Assembly (NCBI RefSeq): GCF_013041605.1
Contig: NZ_JABEQC010000004.1
Location: 242,016-306,015, forward strand
Origin: Vibrio plantisponsor
GTDB lineage: Bacteria > Pseudomonadota > Gammaproteobacteria > Enterobacterales > Vibrionaceae
Direction: 5' to 3'
DNA: 64,000 nucleotides
A program made the translations under genes and the position numbers. Below are positions 1 through 9,490 of the stretch, one piece after another; position 1 is the stretch's first letter; every line of letters starts with the position of its first letter. Below the pieces are notes generated by a model. That model saw only the letters and a program-made list of their open reading frames with translations, ran no database searches and was not told the origin of the DNA.

Positions 1-318
1 AAAATCATTGCTATGGATAAGATGCCAACCGCTGTGTTCTGCTTTAACGACACAATGGCGCTGGGTCTGATGTCACGTTTGCAGCAGAAAGGCGTGCGCG
101 TACCGGACGACATTTCCGTGATTGGCTACGACAACATTGAGTTGGCGGAGTACTTCTCTCCACCGCTAACCACTATCCACCAACCGAAACGTCGTGTGGG
201 TAAAAACGCCTTCGAAATCCTGCTAGAACGCATTAAAGACAAAGAACACGAACGCCGTATCTTTGAAATGCATCCAGAAATTGTTGAACGCGATACAGTA
301 AAAGATCTGACAAAATAA
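1..318 (+). CDS. purR: Purine repressor PurR, C-terminal part (5' end outside window)
   Basis: LacI-family repressor that binds purine-gene operators with hypoxanthine or guanine as corepressor. Only the last 105 codons are present; the reading frame is open from base 1. The visible part is the end of the periplasmic-binding-protein-like effector domain, with the family segments [22 protein letters not shown] and the [12 protein letters not shown] helix. The end ([12 protein letters not shown]) resembles Vibrio PurR rather than CytR, as I recall these sequences. The DNA-binding domain is off the window. A perfect PurR-type operator lies upstream of purB at 35153-35168, which fits the assignment. 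An intrinsic terminator follows. Confidence 0.88.
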   Translation, partial: KIIAMDKMPTAVFCFNDTMALGLMSRLQQKGVRVPDDISVIGYDNIELAEYFSPPLTTIHQPKRRVGKNAFEILLERIKDKEHERRIFEMHPEIVERDTVKDLTK

Positions 319-335
319 TAAGTTACTCTCAATTT

Positions 336-360
336 AGCCCCAGAATTTTCTGGGGCTTTA
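336..360 (+). terminator. Intrinsic terminator after purR
   Basis: Arms AGCCCCAGA and TCTGGGGCT enclose a short loop and run into a T-containing tail, 18 bases after the purR stop. Confidence 0.8.
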
Positions 361-429
361 GAGACACATCTCGCAAAATTTTTCGTTAGCAACAAAAATA
401 GCAAACATAAAGTTAATTTTTTGAACTAA

Positions 430-458
430 AATCACATCTAGTGCACATAAATGTGATT
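430..458. promoter_or_regulatory. Inverted repeat upstream of the tfoY riboswitch
   Basis: AATCACAT and ATGTGATT form perfect 8-bp arms 13 bases apart. It sits where the tfoY transcript should start, so it may be an operator. The half-sites resemble TGTGA of CRP, but the spacing is not that of a CRP site. The regulator is unknown. Confidence 0.35.
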
Positions 459-496
459 CTAATTCAATTTTTTTATTATTATTTTCACTGTAGTGT

Positions 497-597
497 CACG
501 CACAGGGCAAACCTTCTGAAAGGATGGGACGCAAAGCCTCCGGCCTAAACCAAACAATGTTCAATCATTACTGGTAGGTAGCGGGGTTGCCGATGGC
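497..597 (+). promoter_or_regulatory. Cyclic-di-GMP-I (GEMM) riboswitch
   Basis: The aptamer begins CACGCACAGGGCAAACC, continues through GGGACGCAAAGCCTCCGGCCTAAACC, and ends GGTAGGTAGCGGGGTTGCCGATGG. These are the conserved P1/P2 strands, tetraloop receptor and ligand-binding core of the class I c-di-GMP aptamer. It closely resembles the Vc2 aptamer upstream of V. cholerae tfoY (from memory). Downstream, TACATGA and TCATGTA can pair before a run of T (about 607-652) and may be the expression platform. A TTGACA at about 626 hints at an internal promoter. Confidence 0.95.
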
Positions 598-707
598 AAA
601 AATCTATACATGAGTTGACTATTGATTGACATACTTCATGTATTTTTTTGCTATTCTCTCGGACCTGAATTTGGTGGCGTATTAGTTAATACACCGAGAC
701 TAACAGC

Positions 708-1295
708 ATGGATAAACCAGTACTAAAAGACTCAATGCGGCTTTTTGAGCAGCTAGGATGTGTGAAATCACGTTCTATGTTCGGAGGGTTCGGCATTTTC
801 ATCGATGACGCAATGTTCGCTCTAGTGGTTAATGACCGCCTGCACATTCGCGCAGATGATCACTCCTCAAAGAATTTCCAACAACAAGGTTATGAACCTT
901 ACGTTTATAAAAAACGTGGTTTCCCTGTTGTTACAAAATACTTCGCTCTACCTGAAAATGCATGGGAAACCCCAGATCAGATTGTTGAGGAAGCTAAAAG
1001 GGCTTTAGAAGCAGCGAAGGAAGAACGTGAAACTCAAGCAAAAGCCAAACCCGATCGCCTTAAAGATCTGCCTAATATGCGTCTGGCAACAGAACGTATG
1101 CTGAAAAAAGCAGGTATAGACTCAGTTGACATGCTGCAACAGAAAGGCGCTGTCGCGGCGTTCAGAGCCGTACAAGAGACTCATACCACTACTGTTGGTT
1201 TAGAGCTACTTTGGGCTTTAGAAGGTGCAATTGAAGGTAAACACTGGTCGGTGATTCCTCAATCTCGTCGCGACGAGTTAATGCAGAAGCTTTGA
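708..1295 (+). CDS. tfoY: TfoX/Sxy-family regulator TfoY
   Basis: A 195-residue TfoX-family protein: an N-terminal TfoX_N domain (about residues 1-100, with MFGGFGIF and an [12 protein letters not shown] segment) followed by a helical TfoX_C domain (about 115-195, [17 protein letters not shown]). Vibrio has two such proteins, TfoX (competence) and TfoY (motility, type VI secretion). The c-di-GMP riboswitch directly upstream identifies this one as TfoY, in the order purR-tfoY seen in V. cholerae. The start codon lacks a strong Shine-Dalgarno, and a small hairpin (GTATTAGTTAATAC, about 680-693) lies just before it. An intrinsic terminator follows, so it is monocistronic. Confidence 0.92.
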   Translation: MDKPVLKDSMRLFEQLGCVKSRSMFGGFGIFIDDAMFALVVNDRLHIRADDHSSKNFQQQGYEPYVYKKRGFPVVTKYFALPENAWETPDQIVEEAKRALEAAKEERETQAKAKPDRLKDLPNMRLATERMLKKAGIDSVDMLQQKGAVAAFRAVQETHTTTVGLELLWALEGAIEGKHWSVIPQSRRDELMQKL

Positions 1296-1316
1296 GTTAG
1301 AAACTCACCTTATGTT

Positions 1317-1345
1317 TAAAAGCACTCTTTACGAGTGCTTTTTGT
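1317..1345 (+). terminator. Intrinsic terminator after tfoY
   Basis: AAAAGCACTC and GAGTGCTTTTTG flank a short loop and lead into a T-rich tail, about 20 bases after the tfoY stop. Confidence 0.8.
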
Positions 1346-1472
1346 TTTTCAGAAGCTTTCTGTATTTAAGAAAAGTGAACCCAGATTGAAATTAAAAATC
1401 GTCTTTCCCTTTCTTATTAACCATAGATGAAGGACATTAAATAATAATGAGCCGACTATTTTGGAGTAATAG

Positions 1473-2156
1473 ATGAGTCGTAAATTGATACTGGGTTTAG
1501 TTTTGGTCGCTGTGGTTGTTTTTCTCGGTATTGAATTTAGTCAATATTTGACGCTTGAGAATGCAAAAGCTCAACAAGCAAACCTCTCTCACTACATTGA
1601 GCAAAACCTTCTCTACTCAGCACTGATATACTTCGTTGCCTACGTAGTAATTACAGCCTTCTCTATTCCTGGCGCTGCGGTTGTCACTTTACTCGGAGCT
1701 GCTTTATTTGGCTTTTGGTTTAGCCTTGCCTTAGTCTCTTTTGCAAGCACAATAGGTGCAACACTGGCTTTTCTTAGTAGTCGTTACTTACTTAGAAATT
1801 GGGTTCAACAACGATTCAGCGACAAGCTAAATGCTATCAATGCAGGCGTAAAGAAAGATGGGGCCTTCTATCTCTTTACACTCAGACTGATTCCTATCTT
1901 CCCGTTTTTTCTTATCAATCTGCTGATGGGACTAACACCCATCTCCACCGTTCGTTATTATTTGGTGAGTCAATTGGGCATGCTTCCGGGAACCGCCGTT
2001 TATCTCAATGCAGGTACGCAGTTAGCAGAAATAAAAACACTAGCAGGCATTGTTTCGCCAACGGTGTTGTTCTCTTTTGCCCTATTGGGTGTATTCCCAC
2101 TCATAGCTAAATGGCTACTATCTAAACTACAAAAGAGAGCGGTCACCAACGAGTAG
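1473..2156 (+). CDS. TVP38/TMEM64-family inner-membrane protein (VTT domain)
   Basis: A 227-residue polytopic membrane protein of the DedA-like TVP38/TMEM64 group (VTT/SNARE-associated domain). There is an N-terminal signal-anchor segment (about 5-25). Further hydrophobic segments follow at about 50-70, 75-105, 130-155 and 190-215. The family signature is visible: a re-entrant SIPGAAVVTLLGAALFG loop, then RLIPIFPFFLINLLMGL with the conserved Arg/Pro/Asn. Family members are thought to act in lipid or cation transport; the precise role here is unknown. GGAG lies six bases before the ATG. The next gene starts one base after the stop, so the two are probably co-translated. Confidence 0.8.
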   Translation: MSRKLILGLVLVAVVVFLGIEFSQYLTLENAKAQQANLSHYIEQNLLYSALIYFVAYVVITAFSIPGAAVVTLLGAALFGFWFSLALVSFASTIGATLAFLSSRYLLRNWVQQRFSDKLNAINAGVKKDGAFYLFTLRLIPIFPFFLINLLMGLTPISTVRYYLVSQLGMLPGTAVYLNAGTQLAEIKTLAGIVSPTVLFSFALLGVFPLIAKWLLSKLQKRAVTNE

Positions 2157-2157
2157 A

Positions 2158-2469
2158 ATGAAAATATTCATAGCCCAGCACCCCGCTGAAGCACATATCG
2201 TGTGCGGATTATTATGTCAGCAAAACATTCCCTGCGAAGTAAGAGGAGAAACCCTTTTTAGCGTTCGTGGGGAAATTCCTTTTGACGAATCATCGTCACC
2301 TTATGTCTGGCTCTTAGATCTTAGCTTTCTAAAGCAATCAGAAGCTATTGTGCGTGACTACTTGAATCCTACAAACGGATATGAGCCTGAATGGCGATGT
2401 GAGCATTGTGGAGAGCAAAACGAGCCACAGTTCGGATTGTGTTGGAACTGCGGCTCAGAGAGCAGTTAG
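2158..2469 (+). CDS. DUF2007-type small protein with C-terminal zinc ribbon
   Basis: A 103-residue protein. Residues 1-70 look like a DUF2007 'signal transducing' ferredoxin-like fold (MKIFIAQHPAEAHIVCGLL, then a short helical part ending AIVRDYL). Residues 80-98 carry two CxxC pairs, CEHCGE and CWNCGS, typical of a zinc ribbon. The start is one base after the preceding membrane-protein stop, suggesting translational coupling. No enzymatic motif is visible. The convergent hydrolase gene ends eight bases downstream with no obvious terminator. Confidence 0.7.
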   Translation: MKIFIAQHPAEAHIVCGLLCQQNIPCEVRGETLFSVRGEIPFDESSSPYVWLLDLSFLKQSEAIVRDYLNPTNGYEPEWRCEHCGEQNEPQFGLCWNCGSESS

Positions 2470-2476
2470 AGAACGA

Positions 2477-3283
2477 TTACGCTTTCATCGTAACTTGTTT
2501 GTTGATGAAGTCGATAGAAACGCGGTTAAACACTTCTGGCTGTTCAATATTGCATACGTGACCGCAATTAGGAATTTCCCAAAGTTCACTTTTCTCATGC
2601 AAAGTAACCATGTCTTTAACCGGCTGAATAAACATATAGTCACGCTCGCCCATCAAATACAAAGTTGGGATCGGTAACTCTTTGTCACGGAAGCAACGCA
2701 TCATCGGATTGATTTCTGCGGTAAGCGTAAACCAACGCTTGAATTCTTTCTGGCAGAGTTTCTTTGCTTCCCTGACGAATAAATTGCGAGATTGCTTTTG
2801 GCTACGCTGCGGCATCACGATGTACGCAAATAACCGGTAGAGCCACATGTATGGCACAAAGTTCTTACTCATATGCCCGAGTTTAACCAATATCTGCGAA
2901 CGTACATTTAAACGGGTAACCGCGCCACCTAATACCATAGAACTGACTCGCTCAGTGGCAAGTTCTGCAAGGTTGCGAACAATAATGGTACCCAAGGACA
3001 TTCCAACAAAATGCGCAGATTGAATCTTTAGGTGGTCGAGCACGCGTAACACATCTAATGTCACTGACTTAAACGTGTACTTGTTACTGATTAAATCTTT
3101 AATCAGCTGAGGTGATTTACCGTGACCGCGCAAATCGACAAATAACAAATTGAAGTGCTGCTTATACGCTTTAATTTGCTTAAACCAAATAGCCGAACTG
3201 CCTCCAGCACCATGAACAAATACCACCCACTCTTTACTCGTAGGATGATGGTAAGTTTTATGAAAAAGCAGGCTTTGAAGCAT
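2477..3283 (-). CDS. Alpha/beta hydrolase
   Basis: An alpha/beta-hydrolase of about 268 residues. The oxyanion HGAGGSS segment is near the N-terminus, followed by DLRGHGKSP, the nucleophile elbow GMSLG, a strand-8 GERDY acid region and the catalytic His in NCGHVCNIEQP. This places it among single-domain hydrolases such as esterases or MhpC/BioH-like enzymes; the substrate cannot be told. It is not BioH by its motifs. I chose the ATG at 3283; a GTG nine bases upstream (3292) is in frame and possible. Neither has a strong ribosome-binding site. Confidence 0.75.
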   Translation of the reverse strand: MLQSLLFHKTYHHPTSKEWVVFVHGAGGSSAIWFKQIKAYKQHFNLLFVDLRGHGKSPQLIKDLISNKYTFKSVTLDVLRVLDHLKIQSAHFVGMSLGTIIVRNLAELATERVSSMVLGGAVTRLNVRSQILVKLGHMSKNFVPYMWLYRLFAYIVMPQRSQKQSRNLFVREAKKLCQKEFKRWFTLTAEINPMMRCFRDKELPIPTLYLMGERDYMFIQPVKDMVTLHEKSELWEIPNCGHVCNIEQPEVFNRVSIDFINKQVTMKA

Positions 3284-3388
3284 TGATACCACTTAATTTA
3301 AACCAAAGAAGATGGCACGAGGTTACCACAGACTAGCCTTTCAAAGTGATTGGAGTTGTTAAAAAATGTCTCCCAAGGTCGACCAGAT

Positions 3389-3418
3389 CAAAAACAGAGC
3401 GCTAAGGCTCTGTTTTTA
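3389..3418 (-). terminator. Intrinsic terminator after glgA
   Basis: AAAACAGAGC and GCTCTGTTTT form a ten-base stem with T runs on both strands, 14 bases beyond the glgA stop. It may also act on the other strand. Confidence 0.8.
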
Positions 3419-3431
3419 TTCAAGTGAACTT

Positions 3432-4898
3432 TTAGTCAAAAATCGCGTAGTGATACATTTTCACATATTCCAACGCGGATTCCCGCCAGCTGAAGTCACA
3501 TCTCATCGCTCGTTGCTGAACTTCTAACACTAGATCTGGATGTTGCAGATAGAACAGCAGTGCTCGTTGCATGGTAATAAGCAGAGCCTCTGGTGACGGT
3601 TCTTGGAAACCAAACCCCGTTGCTTCATTAGGGTATTTGTCATAGTCCATTACCGTGTCTTTGAGACCGCCGACTTCTCGTACGATTGGCAGCGTGCCAT
3701 ACGCCATGCTGTAGATTTGATTAAGACCACACGCTTCAAATTCAGAAGGCATCAAGAAGAAATCCGAACCTGCTTCAACAAGGTGTGCAAATCGGTTGCT
3801 GTACGCCTCAACAAACGCAAATTGTGTAGGGTTAGCACTCGCTATTTTGTGCAACTGAGCAGCCACTTCTGGCTCACCAGTCCCGACAATAACCAACTGA
3901 ACATCGTTACGTAGAAACTTCTCCAAAATAGGAAGAATGTAGTGAAAACCTTTTTGATGAGTCAGTCGACATACCATGCCAAACATTGGGACGTCACGCT
4001 GCGGTAGCTGCAACTCTTCTTGTAATACCTTCTTGCTGGCAAGCTTACCCTTCTTCAATGATTTCGCATCATCGGAGTAGACTTCAGGCAAGTAGGTATC
4101 GGTTCTTGGGTTCCACTCGCTATAATCACAGCCGTTAACAATGCCGTGTAAATCACGGGCACGACGCACAAAGTCATCAACCAAACCATGAGAGCCAAGA
4201 GGAGTAAGAAGCTCTGACGCATAATTCGGACTTACCGCGTTTACTTTATCTGCAAATGCAATACCGGCTCTGAGCATACTGATATGGTCGTGACCATATT
4301 CAAGGAACTCCATACCAGAGAGGTTGAGTTCTGGAATCACTTCCAATTGATGATGCGAGAACACACCTTTAAACATCGCATTGTGGATGGTAATAACGCT
4401 TTTCACACCAGCAAAATACGGGTCATCTTTGAAGCGAGTCTTCAATAGAAAAGGCACAAGACCCGTATGCCAGTCGTTCGCATGAACGATATCTGGTTTG
4501 ATTCCTAACTTAGGTAATACATCCAGGCACGCAGAGGAGAAAAAGCCAAAGCGCTCCCCGTTGTCATGGTAGGCTTGATTACGTTCCGCATACAGCTCTG
4601 GGCGGTCGAAATAGGTACCGCAATCAATAAGATAAACAGGCACGCCTTCCAGTTCAGTTTGGCGCACCTGATAACGAATATGAGGCCAATGAGTGAGTTC
4701 TGTTTCGAGAATCACTGGCGATGAGTTTTTGTCTGGTACCGTGCGGTAGCCAGGTAAAACAATGGCGACTTGATGACCAAGTTCCAGCAGGGCTTTAGGC
4801 AGAGCCTTGGCTACATCAGCCAAGCCTCCACTTTTTACTAGTCCTTGAACTTCTGAAACGGTAAACCACACATTGAGTTGTTCCTTTCTAGAATCCAA
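3432..4898 (-). CDS. glgA: Glycogen synthase (ADP-glucose transglucosylase)
   Basis: Adds glucose from ADP-glucose to growing alpha-1,4-glucan chains in the cytoplasm (GT5). The 488-residue length is normal. The ADP-glucose loop KSGGLADVAKALP is at about residues 22-35. The second Rossmann domain has the HDGERFGFF-HANDWHTG region and the late ExxxCGLNQ motif (PSEFEACGLNQIYSMAYG). The start is a TTG with AAAGGAAC six bases upstream, which keeps the N-terminal strand; a GTG at 4871 is an alternative. It overlaps the end of glgC by 11 bases, so the pair is an operon with coupled translation. Confidence 0.95.
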   Translation of the reverse strand: MDSRKEQLNVWFTVSEVQGLVKSGGLADVAKALPKALLELGHQVAIVLPGYRTVPDKNSSPVILETELTHWPHIRYQVRQTELEGVPVYLIDCGTYFDRPELYAERNQAYHDNGERFGFFSSACLDVLPKLGIKPDIVHANDWHTGLVPFLLKTRFKDDPYFAGVKSVITIHNAMFKGVFSHHQLEVIPELNLSGMEFLEYGHDHISMLRAGIAFADKVNAVSPNYASELLTPLGSHGLVDDFVRRARDLHGIVNGCDYSEWNPRTDTYLPEVYSDDAKSLKKGKLASKKVLQEELQLPQRDVPMFGMVCRLTHQKGFHYILPILEKFLRNDVQLVIVGTGEPEVAAQLHKIASANPTQFAFVEAYSNRFAHLVEAGSDFFLMPSEFEACGLNQIYSMAYGTLPIVREVGGLKDTVMDYDKYPNEATGFGFQEPSPEALLITMQRALLFYLQHPDLVLEVQQRAMRCDFSWRESALEYVKMYHYAIFD

Positions 4899-6105
4899 CT
4901 TTCGTTCCTTTTGCTATGACGACGATTCCGTCATCAGATACATGGAATCGTTGTCGGTCCAATTCTAAATTTTCACCAATGACAGTACCGGGGGCGATTT
5001 CGACATGCTTGTCGATGATGGCACGCTTAATTGAGCAACCCGCCCCTACTTTCACATCACCCAAGATAACAGATTCACTAATCAAAGAGCCAGCCGCAAT
5101 ATTGCTTCTAAATCCCAAAACTGATTTGTAAATAGTTGATCCTTGGATGTAACTACCACCTGAAATCAAACTGTCTGTGATTTTAACCTTACGTTCACCA
5201 GAATCAACAAAAGTTGCTGGCGGCAACGGTGGATAGTAGGTATGCAAAGGCCAACTGCGGTTGTACAAAGAGAATGGCGGGTTCTTAGACAGAAGATCCA
5301 TATGCGCCGACCAATACGATTCTATCGTACCAACATCACGCCAATAGGTTGTTTCAATCTCGCCTTTGATTTTGTTTTGAGAAAAATCATACACATAGAC
5401 TCCGCCATCAGAAAACATCTTCGGAATAATGTCTTTACCGAAGTCATGGCTTGATTCAGGGTTCACCGCATCTTCTCGCAGCTCATCACAAAGTACGGTT
5501 GATTTAAAGATGTAGTTTCCCATTGAAACCAAACACCAGTCAGGTTCTCCCGGAATCGATTTAGGATTTTCAGGCTTCTCTTCAAAGCCAATCATCTTGC
5601 CTTCACCGTCCACTTCTATCACACCAAATTTTGACGCTTCTGACCTTGGCATACGCAATGCTGCTACCGTCAGCTTTGCTTGCTTTCTAAGATGAAACTC
5701 CAACATTTGACGAATATCCATTTTGTAAACATGGTCAGAGCCAAAAATACAAACATCCGCAGCGCCTGATTGTTCCACAAACACAATATTCTGATAGATG
5801 GCATCAGCAGTACCTTCATACCAACGCTTACCATCACGCATTTGTGCAGGGATTATGTCGATGAAACGGTTAGTAATACCGGAGACATTCCAACCTTTCT
5901 TCATGTGAATATAAAGAGATTGCGACTTAAACTGAGTCAAAACATAGATTCTCATTAAGTCAGCATTCACAAAATTATTTAGGGCAAAATCAATCAACCG
6001 GTAGCTGCCACCGAAAGGCACTGAGGGTTTTGAACGCGTTTCGGTTAATGGCATCAAACGAGATCCTTCGCCGCCAGCCAATATCATTCCTAGTACACCA
6101 AACAT
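4888..6105 (-). CDS. glgC: Glucose-1-phosphate adenylyltransferase
   Basis: Makes ADP-glucose from ATP and glucose-1-phosphate, the committed step of glycogen synthesis. The 405-residue protein has the nucleotidyltransferase N-terminus (ILAGGEGSRLMPLTETRSKPSVPFGG), the GTADAIYQN segment, FEEKPENP substrate loop, and a C-terminal left-handed beta-helix with hexapeptide repeats (GGSYIQGSTIYKSVLGF, ISESVILGDVKVGAG). A GGAGAG Shine-Dalgarno precedes the ATG. It is the first gene of glgCA. A nine-base C tract on this strand lies about 50 bases upstream of the start (6154-6162). Confidence 0.96.
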   Translation of the reverse strand: MFGVLGMILAGGEGSRLMPLTETRSKPSVPFGGSYRLIDFALNNFVNADLMRIYVLTQFKSQSLYIHMKKGWNVSGITNRFIDIIPAQMRDGKRWYEGTADAIYQNIVFVEQSGAADVCIFGSDHVYKMDIRQMLEFHLRKQAKLTVAALRMPRSEASKFGVIEVDGEGKMIGFEEKPENPKSIPGEPDWCLVSMGNYIFKSTVLCDELREDAVNPESSHDFGKDIIPKMFSDGGVYVYDFSQNKIKGEIETTYWRDVGTIESYWSAHMDLLSKNPPFSLYNRSWPLHTYYPPLPPATFVDSGERKVKITDSLISGGSYIQGSTIYKSVLGFRSNIAAGSLISESVILGDVKVGAGCSIKRAIIDKHVEIAPGTVIGENLELDRQRFHVSDDGIVVIAKGTKVGF

Positions 6106-6393
6106 ATATAACTCTCCATTTATTATATTGACGTCTACCTTGCGTTTTTAGTTGGGGGGGGGACAAGGTAGCGTGGCAGACTGCACTATGCTTTTTCAAA
6201 GAACTCACAAGAAAAGCAACAAGTTACATATCTGCTCTTAAGTTTATAGCAGTAGAAAGTATGTAGAAGATGACATTCCCGTTCATTAGTTATGGGTAAT
6301 ATTCTAAAGTATGAGTTCCAGCACAAGTTGGTCGATTCTAATTACACGAACCAGACAATAACCCGCTAGCGAATCGTGCAATTTGAAAAAGAA
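6106..6393. other. Intergenic region upstream of glgC, with G9/C9 tract
   Basis: About 290 bases with no gene I can support. It should hold the glgC promoter. Its one striking element is an uninterrupted run of nine G (6154-6162), equal to C9 on the glgC strand. The rest is AT-rich and unremarkable. Confidence 0.5.
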
Positions 6394-6420
6394 AAAGGGT
6401 AGCTATTCGCTACCCTTTTT
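6394..6420 (-). terminator. Intrinsic terminator after topA
   Basis: AAAGGGTAG and CTACCCTTT flank a seven-base loop with T runs on both sides, 22 bases beyond the topA stop. Confidence 0.85.
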
Positions 6421-6442
6421 GGTTTTGTTTCGGAGATTTCAA

Positions 6443-9073
6443 TTAAGCATTCTTGCGCTTATCTGTTACGTCCCATTTGCCATCGATATAAAGCGCTGTC
6501 CAACCAGATGGCTTACCATCATTTTCGGTACGGACATAGTGCTCTTTACTCTTACGGCTAAAACGAACCACCGCTGGACGACCATCAGGGTCTTTCGCAG
6601 GAGCCGTTGCTAAATAATGGAATTTCTCTGGCAGACGTTCCTTATATTTAGCCAGTTCTTCAACTAATGGCGCGCGAGTTTCGCGTGATTTAGGGAAGTT
6701 ACTAGCAGCAAAGAACAGACCAGAAGCACCATCACGTAGCACAAAATATGCGTCTGAGTTTTCACATGGTAGTTCAGGGAAATGCACTGGTTCTTCTTTC
6801 GGTGGAGCCACTTCTCCATTGCGAAGAATCTTACGAGTGTTTTTACACTCCTCGTTAGTACAACCCATGTATTTACCAAAGCGGCCATTTTTAAGCACCA
6901 TGTCTGAGCCACATTTATCGCACTCAACAACAGGGCCATCGTAACCTTTAACTTTGAACTCACCTTCTTCGACAATGTAGCCATCACAATTCGGGTTATT
7001 ACCACAAACATGTAGCTTACGCTTATCGTCAATCAGGTATGCATCCATTGCCGTTTCACAAATAGGGCAACGTTTCTTCGCACGAAGAGCCGCAGTTTCT
7101 ACGTCTTCTTCTAGGACGTTGATAATGCCTTCTTCGTCACCAAGGTTGATCGTTGTCTTACAACGTTCTTTCGGTGGTAATGCATAGCCAGAACAACCTA
7201 AGAATACACCTGTTGATGCGGTACGGATTCCCATAGGGCGTGAACAGGTCGGACAAAGAATACTGGTTTCAACGATATGATTTGGTTTCATACCGCCATG
7301 AGCTTCGTCTTGCTCTGCTTTTTCCAAATCTGTGCTGAAATCATTGAAGAAGCTATCTAGAACCTCTTTCCAACTGGTTTCACCAACGGCAATTTGGTCC
7401 AGCTTCTCTTCCATGCGCGCTGTGAAGTCGTAGTTCATCAGGTCATCGAAACTTTCGTCTAGACGGTCAGTAACGATTTCGCCCATTTTCTCGGCATAGA
7501 AACGACGTTGATCGACTTTTACATAACCGCGGTCTTGAATCGTTGAGATGATTGACGCGTAGGTCGACGGACGACCAATGCCACGTTTCTCAAGCTCTTT
7601 AACCAATGCAGCTTCCGTATAACGAGCTGGCGGTTTAGTAAATTGCTGTCTTGGGTCCAGCTTCTCAAGTGAAAGCTTATCACCCACTTTTACTGCAGGA
7701 AGAATCTGGTCTTCATTCTTACCCAGAGGTCGTTGAACGCGAGTCCAACCATCAAACTTCAGAATACGACCTTTCGCTTTCAGCGTGTATTCAGCAGCCT
7801 TAACACTGACTGTGGTTGAATCGTATTGAGCGTCTGTCATCTGACAAGCAACAAACTGATTCCAGATCAGTGCATAGAGTTTGTGAGCGTCCGCTTCCAT
7901 ACCCTCAAGGTCTTCAGCTTTCACATCCACGCTAGAAGGGCGAATCGCTTCGTGCGCCTCTTGTGCGCCCTCTTTGCTACCGTAAACTTTCGCTTTTGCA
8001 GGTAAGTAATCCGCACCAAACTCAGAACTGATGTATTCGCGAACTGCATCCACAGCCTCTGAACTCAAGTTGGTTGAGTCAGTACGCATATAAGTGATGT
8101 AACCCGCTTCATAAAGACGCTGAGCTAACATCATGGTTTTCTTAACACCGTAGCCTAATCGAGTACTTGCCGCTTGTTGCAGTGTCGATGTAATAAATGG
8201 AGCGCTTGCTTTGCTGCTGGTTGGTCGGTCTTCACGTTTGCAGACTTCATAAACGGCTTTTTGCAGCGTCGCCACAGACGCCATAGCGTCGGCTTCGTTT
8301 GTTGGTCTGAAAGCTTCACCGTCTTTCTGCGCAACTTGAAGACGGAACGCTTCTTTCGCTGGCGTTGTGGTATCCGCGTGAATATCCCAAAACTCTTCAG
8401 GAACGAATGCTTTAATCGCACGTTCACGCTCTACCAGCAGTTTTACAGCAACAGACTGCACACGGCCCGCAGATAAGCCACGAGCGACTTTTTTCCACAA
8501 TAGTGGAGAAACCATAAAGCCCACAACACGGTCCATAAAACGGCGTGCTTGCTGCGCGTTAACGCCATCCATGTTCAAGTCTCCCGGTTTTTGGAAGGCT
8601 TGTTGGATAGCATTCTTAGTAATTTCGTTAAACACTACACGTTTGTATCGCTCTTCATCGCCACCGATGATCTCACGAAGGTGCCAAGCGATAGCCTCTC
8701 CCTCGCGGTCCAAATCGGTTGCGAGATAGACGTGGTCAGCATCTTTCGCAAGTTTCTGTAGCTCTGCTACAACTTTTTCTTTACCTGGCAGAATTTGGTA
8801 GTTCGCTTCCCAACCATGATAAGGGTCAATGCCCATTTTTTTGATTAGGGCGCTACGCTCTTTCTCTTTCTTTAGGCGAGCTTTTTCTTCTACGCTTAAA
8901 TTTTTTGATACCGCAGCAGCTTTTTTGGCAGCTGTTGTTGCAGTGCTTTGACCTGCGGTTGGTAGATCGCGGACATGACCGACACTAGACTTAACAATGA
9001 AGTCTTTTCCAAGGTATTTATTAATTGTTTTCGCCTTGGCTGGTGATTCCACTATAACGAGTGATTTACCCAT
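6443..9073 (-). CDS. topA: DNA topoisomerase I
   Basis: Type IA topoisomerase that relaxes negative supercoils. The Toprim domain starts at the N-terminus ([20 protein letters not shown], with [12 protein letters not shown]). The central gate carries the active-site Tyr in YITYMRTDS (about residue 328). The C-terminus has several four-cysteine zinc ribbons ([27 protein letters not shown]) followed by the ribbon-like end typical of enterobacterial TopA. The length of 876 residues matches the family (865 in E. coli). I chose the ATG at 9073, matching the conserved [10 protein letters not shown] start; an upstream in-frame TTG at 9085 would add four residues. Confidence 0.96.
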   Translation of the reverse strand: MGKSLVIVESPAKAKTINKYLGKDFIVKSSVGHVRDLPTAGQSTATTAAKKAAAVSKNLSVEEKARLKKEKERSALIKKMGIDPYHGWEANYQILPGKEKVVAELQKLAKDADHVYLATDLDREGEAIAWHLREIIGGDEERYKRVVFNEITKNAIQQAFQKPGDLNMDGVNAQQARRFMDRVVGFMVSPLLWKKVARGLSAGRVQSVAVKLLVERERAIKAFVPEEFWDIHADTTTPAKEAFRLQVAQKDGEAFRPTNEADAMASVATLQKAVYEVCKREDRPTSSKASAPFITSTLQQAASTRLGYGVKKTMMLAQRLYEAGYITYMRTDSTNLSSEAVDAVREYISSEFGADYLPAKAKVYGSKEGAQEAHEAIRPSSVDVKAEDLEGMEADAHKLYALIWNQFVACQMTDAQYDSTTVSVKAAEYTLKAKGRILKFDGWTRVQRPLGKNEDQILPAVKVGDKLSLEKLDPRQQFTKPPARYTEAALVKELEKRGIGRPSTYASIISTIQDRGYVKVDQRRFYAEKMGEIVTDRLDESFDDLMNYDFTARMEEKLDQIAVGETSWKEVLDSFFNDFSTDLEKAEQDEAHGGMKPNHIVETSILCPTCSRPMGIRTASTGVFLGCSGYALPPKERCKTTINLGDEEGIINVLEEDVETAALRAKKRCPICETAMDAYLIDDKRKLHVCGNNPNCDGYIVEEGEFKVKGYDGPVVECDKCGSDMVLKNGRFGKYMGCTNEECKNTRKILRNGEVAPPKEEPVHFPELPCENSDAYFVLRDGASGLFFAASNFPKSRETRAPLVEELAKYKERLPEKFHYLATAPAKDPDGRPAVVRFSRKSKEHYVRTENDGKPSGWTALYIDGKWDVTDKRKNA

Positions 9074-9085
9074 AATTTGACTCAA

Positions 9086-9490
9086 ATGCCCTTAATCACT
9101 ATGAAAACGCTCAATCAAACGGCGCTCTACAAGGTTGCTTCTTTTTTTTACTATCGAGCCGAACAACAAGAAGATCAACTTGTTTTTTTAAAATCCTTTT
9201 TATTTGCTCGACAAATCGACGAATTGTGCTTCTACGTTCAAAAACCCGCACATACTAGAATGGCTTATTCCATGACGCGACTGTAAACGAATTAAATATG
9301 GAGCAAATCACAAAAGTAGCAATTGCACAAATCCTACCATTTCTGTTTTCGATCATGGAATTGAGCACAAGTAGCATTACACTGCCAGATAAATACTCAA
9401 ACAGTGTGCTGAGTTGACAACGCCCTACCAATGGCAATTTAATTGCCGAACAACTCAGTTTCAGATTTCGTTTTATGAGGTAACACATTA
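9086..9490. other. topA-yciN divergent intergenic region
   Basis: About 405 bases separating topA from yciN. A candidate promoter for yciN is TTGACA at 9414-9419 with TTTAAT at 9438-9443 (18-base spacing). The -10 overlaps a small palindrome, GGCAATTTAATTGCC. An AT-rich stretch precedes topA. I see no RNA gene or ORF worth calling. Confidence 0.4.

Noticed and set aside
430..458. CRP site upstream of tfoY
   Set aside because: TGTGA-like half-sites, but 13 bases apart and in the wrong orientation for TGTGA-N6-TCACA.
2381..2677. 98-codon plus-strand ORF over the DUF2007/hydrolase junction
   Set aside because: Overlaps two supported genes and has no domain or start signal.
9074..9286. 69-codon plus-strand ORF (9077-9286) beside topA
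   Set aside because: No ribosome-binding site, overlaps the topA start region and has no recognisable domain.
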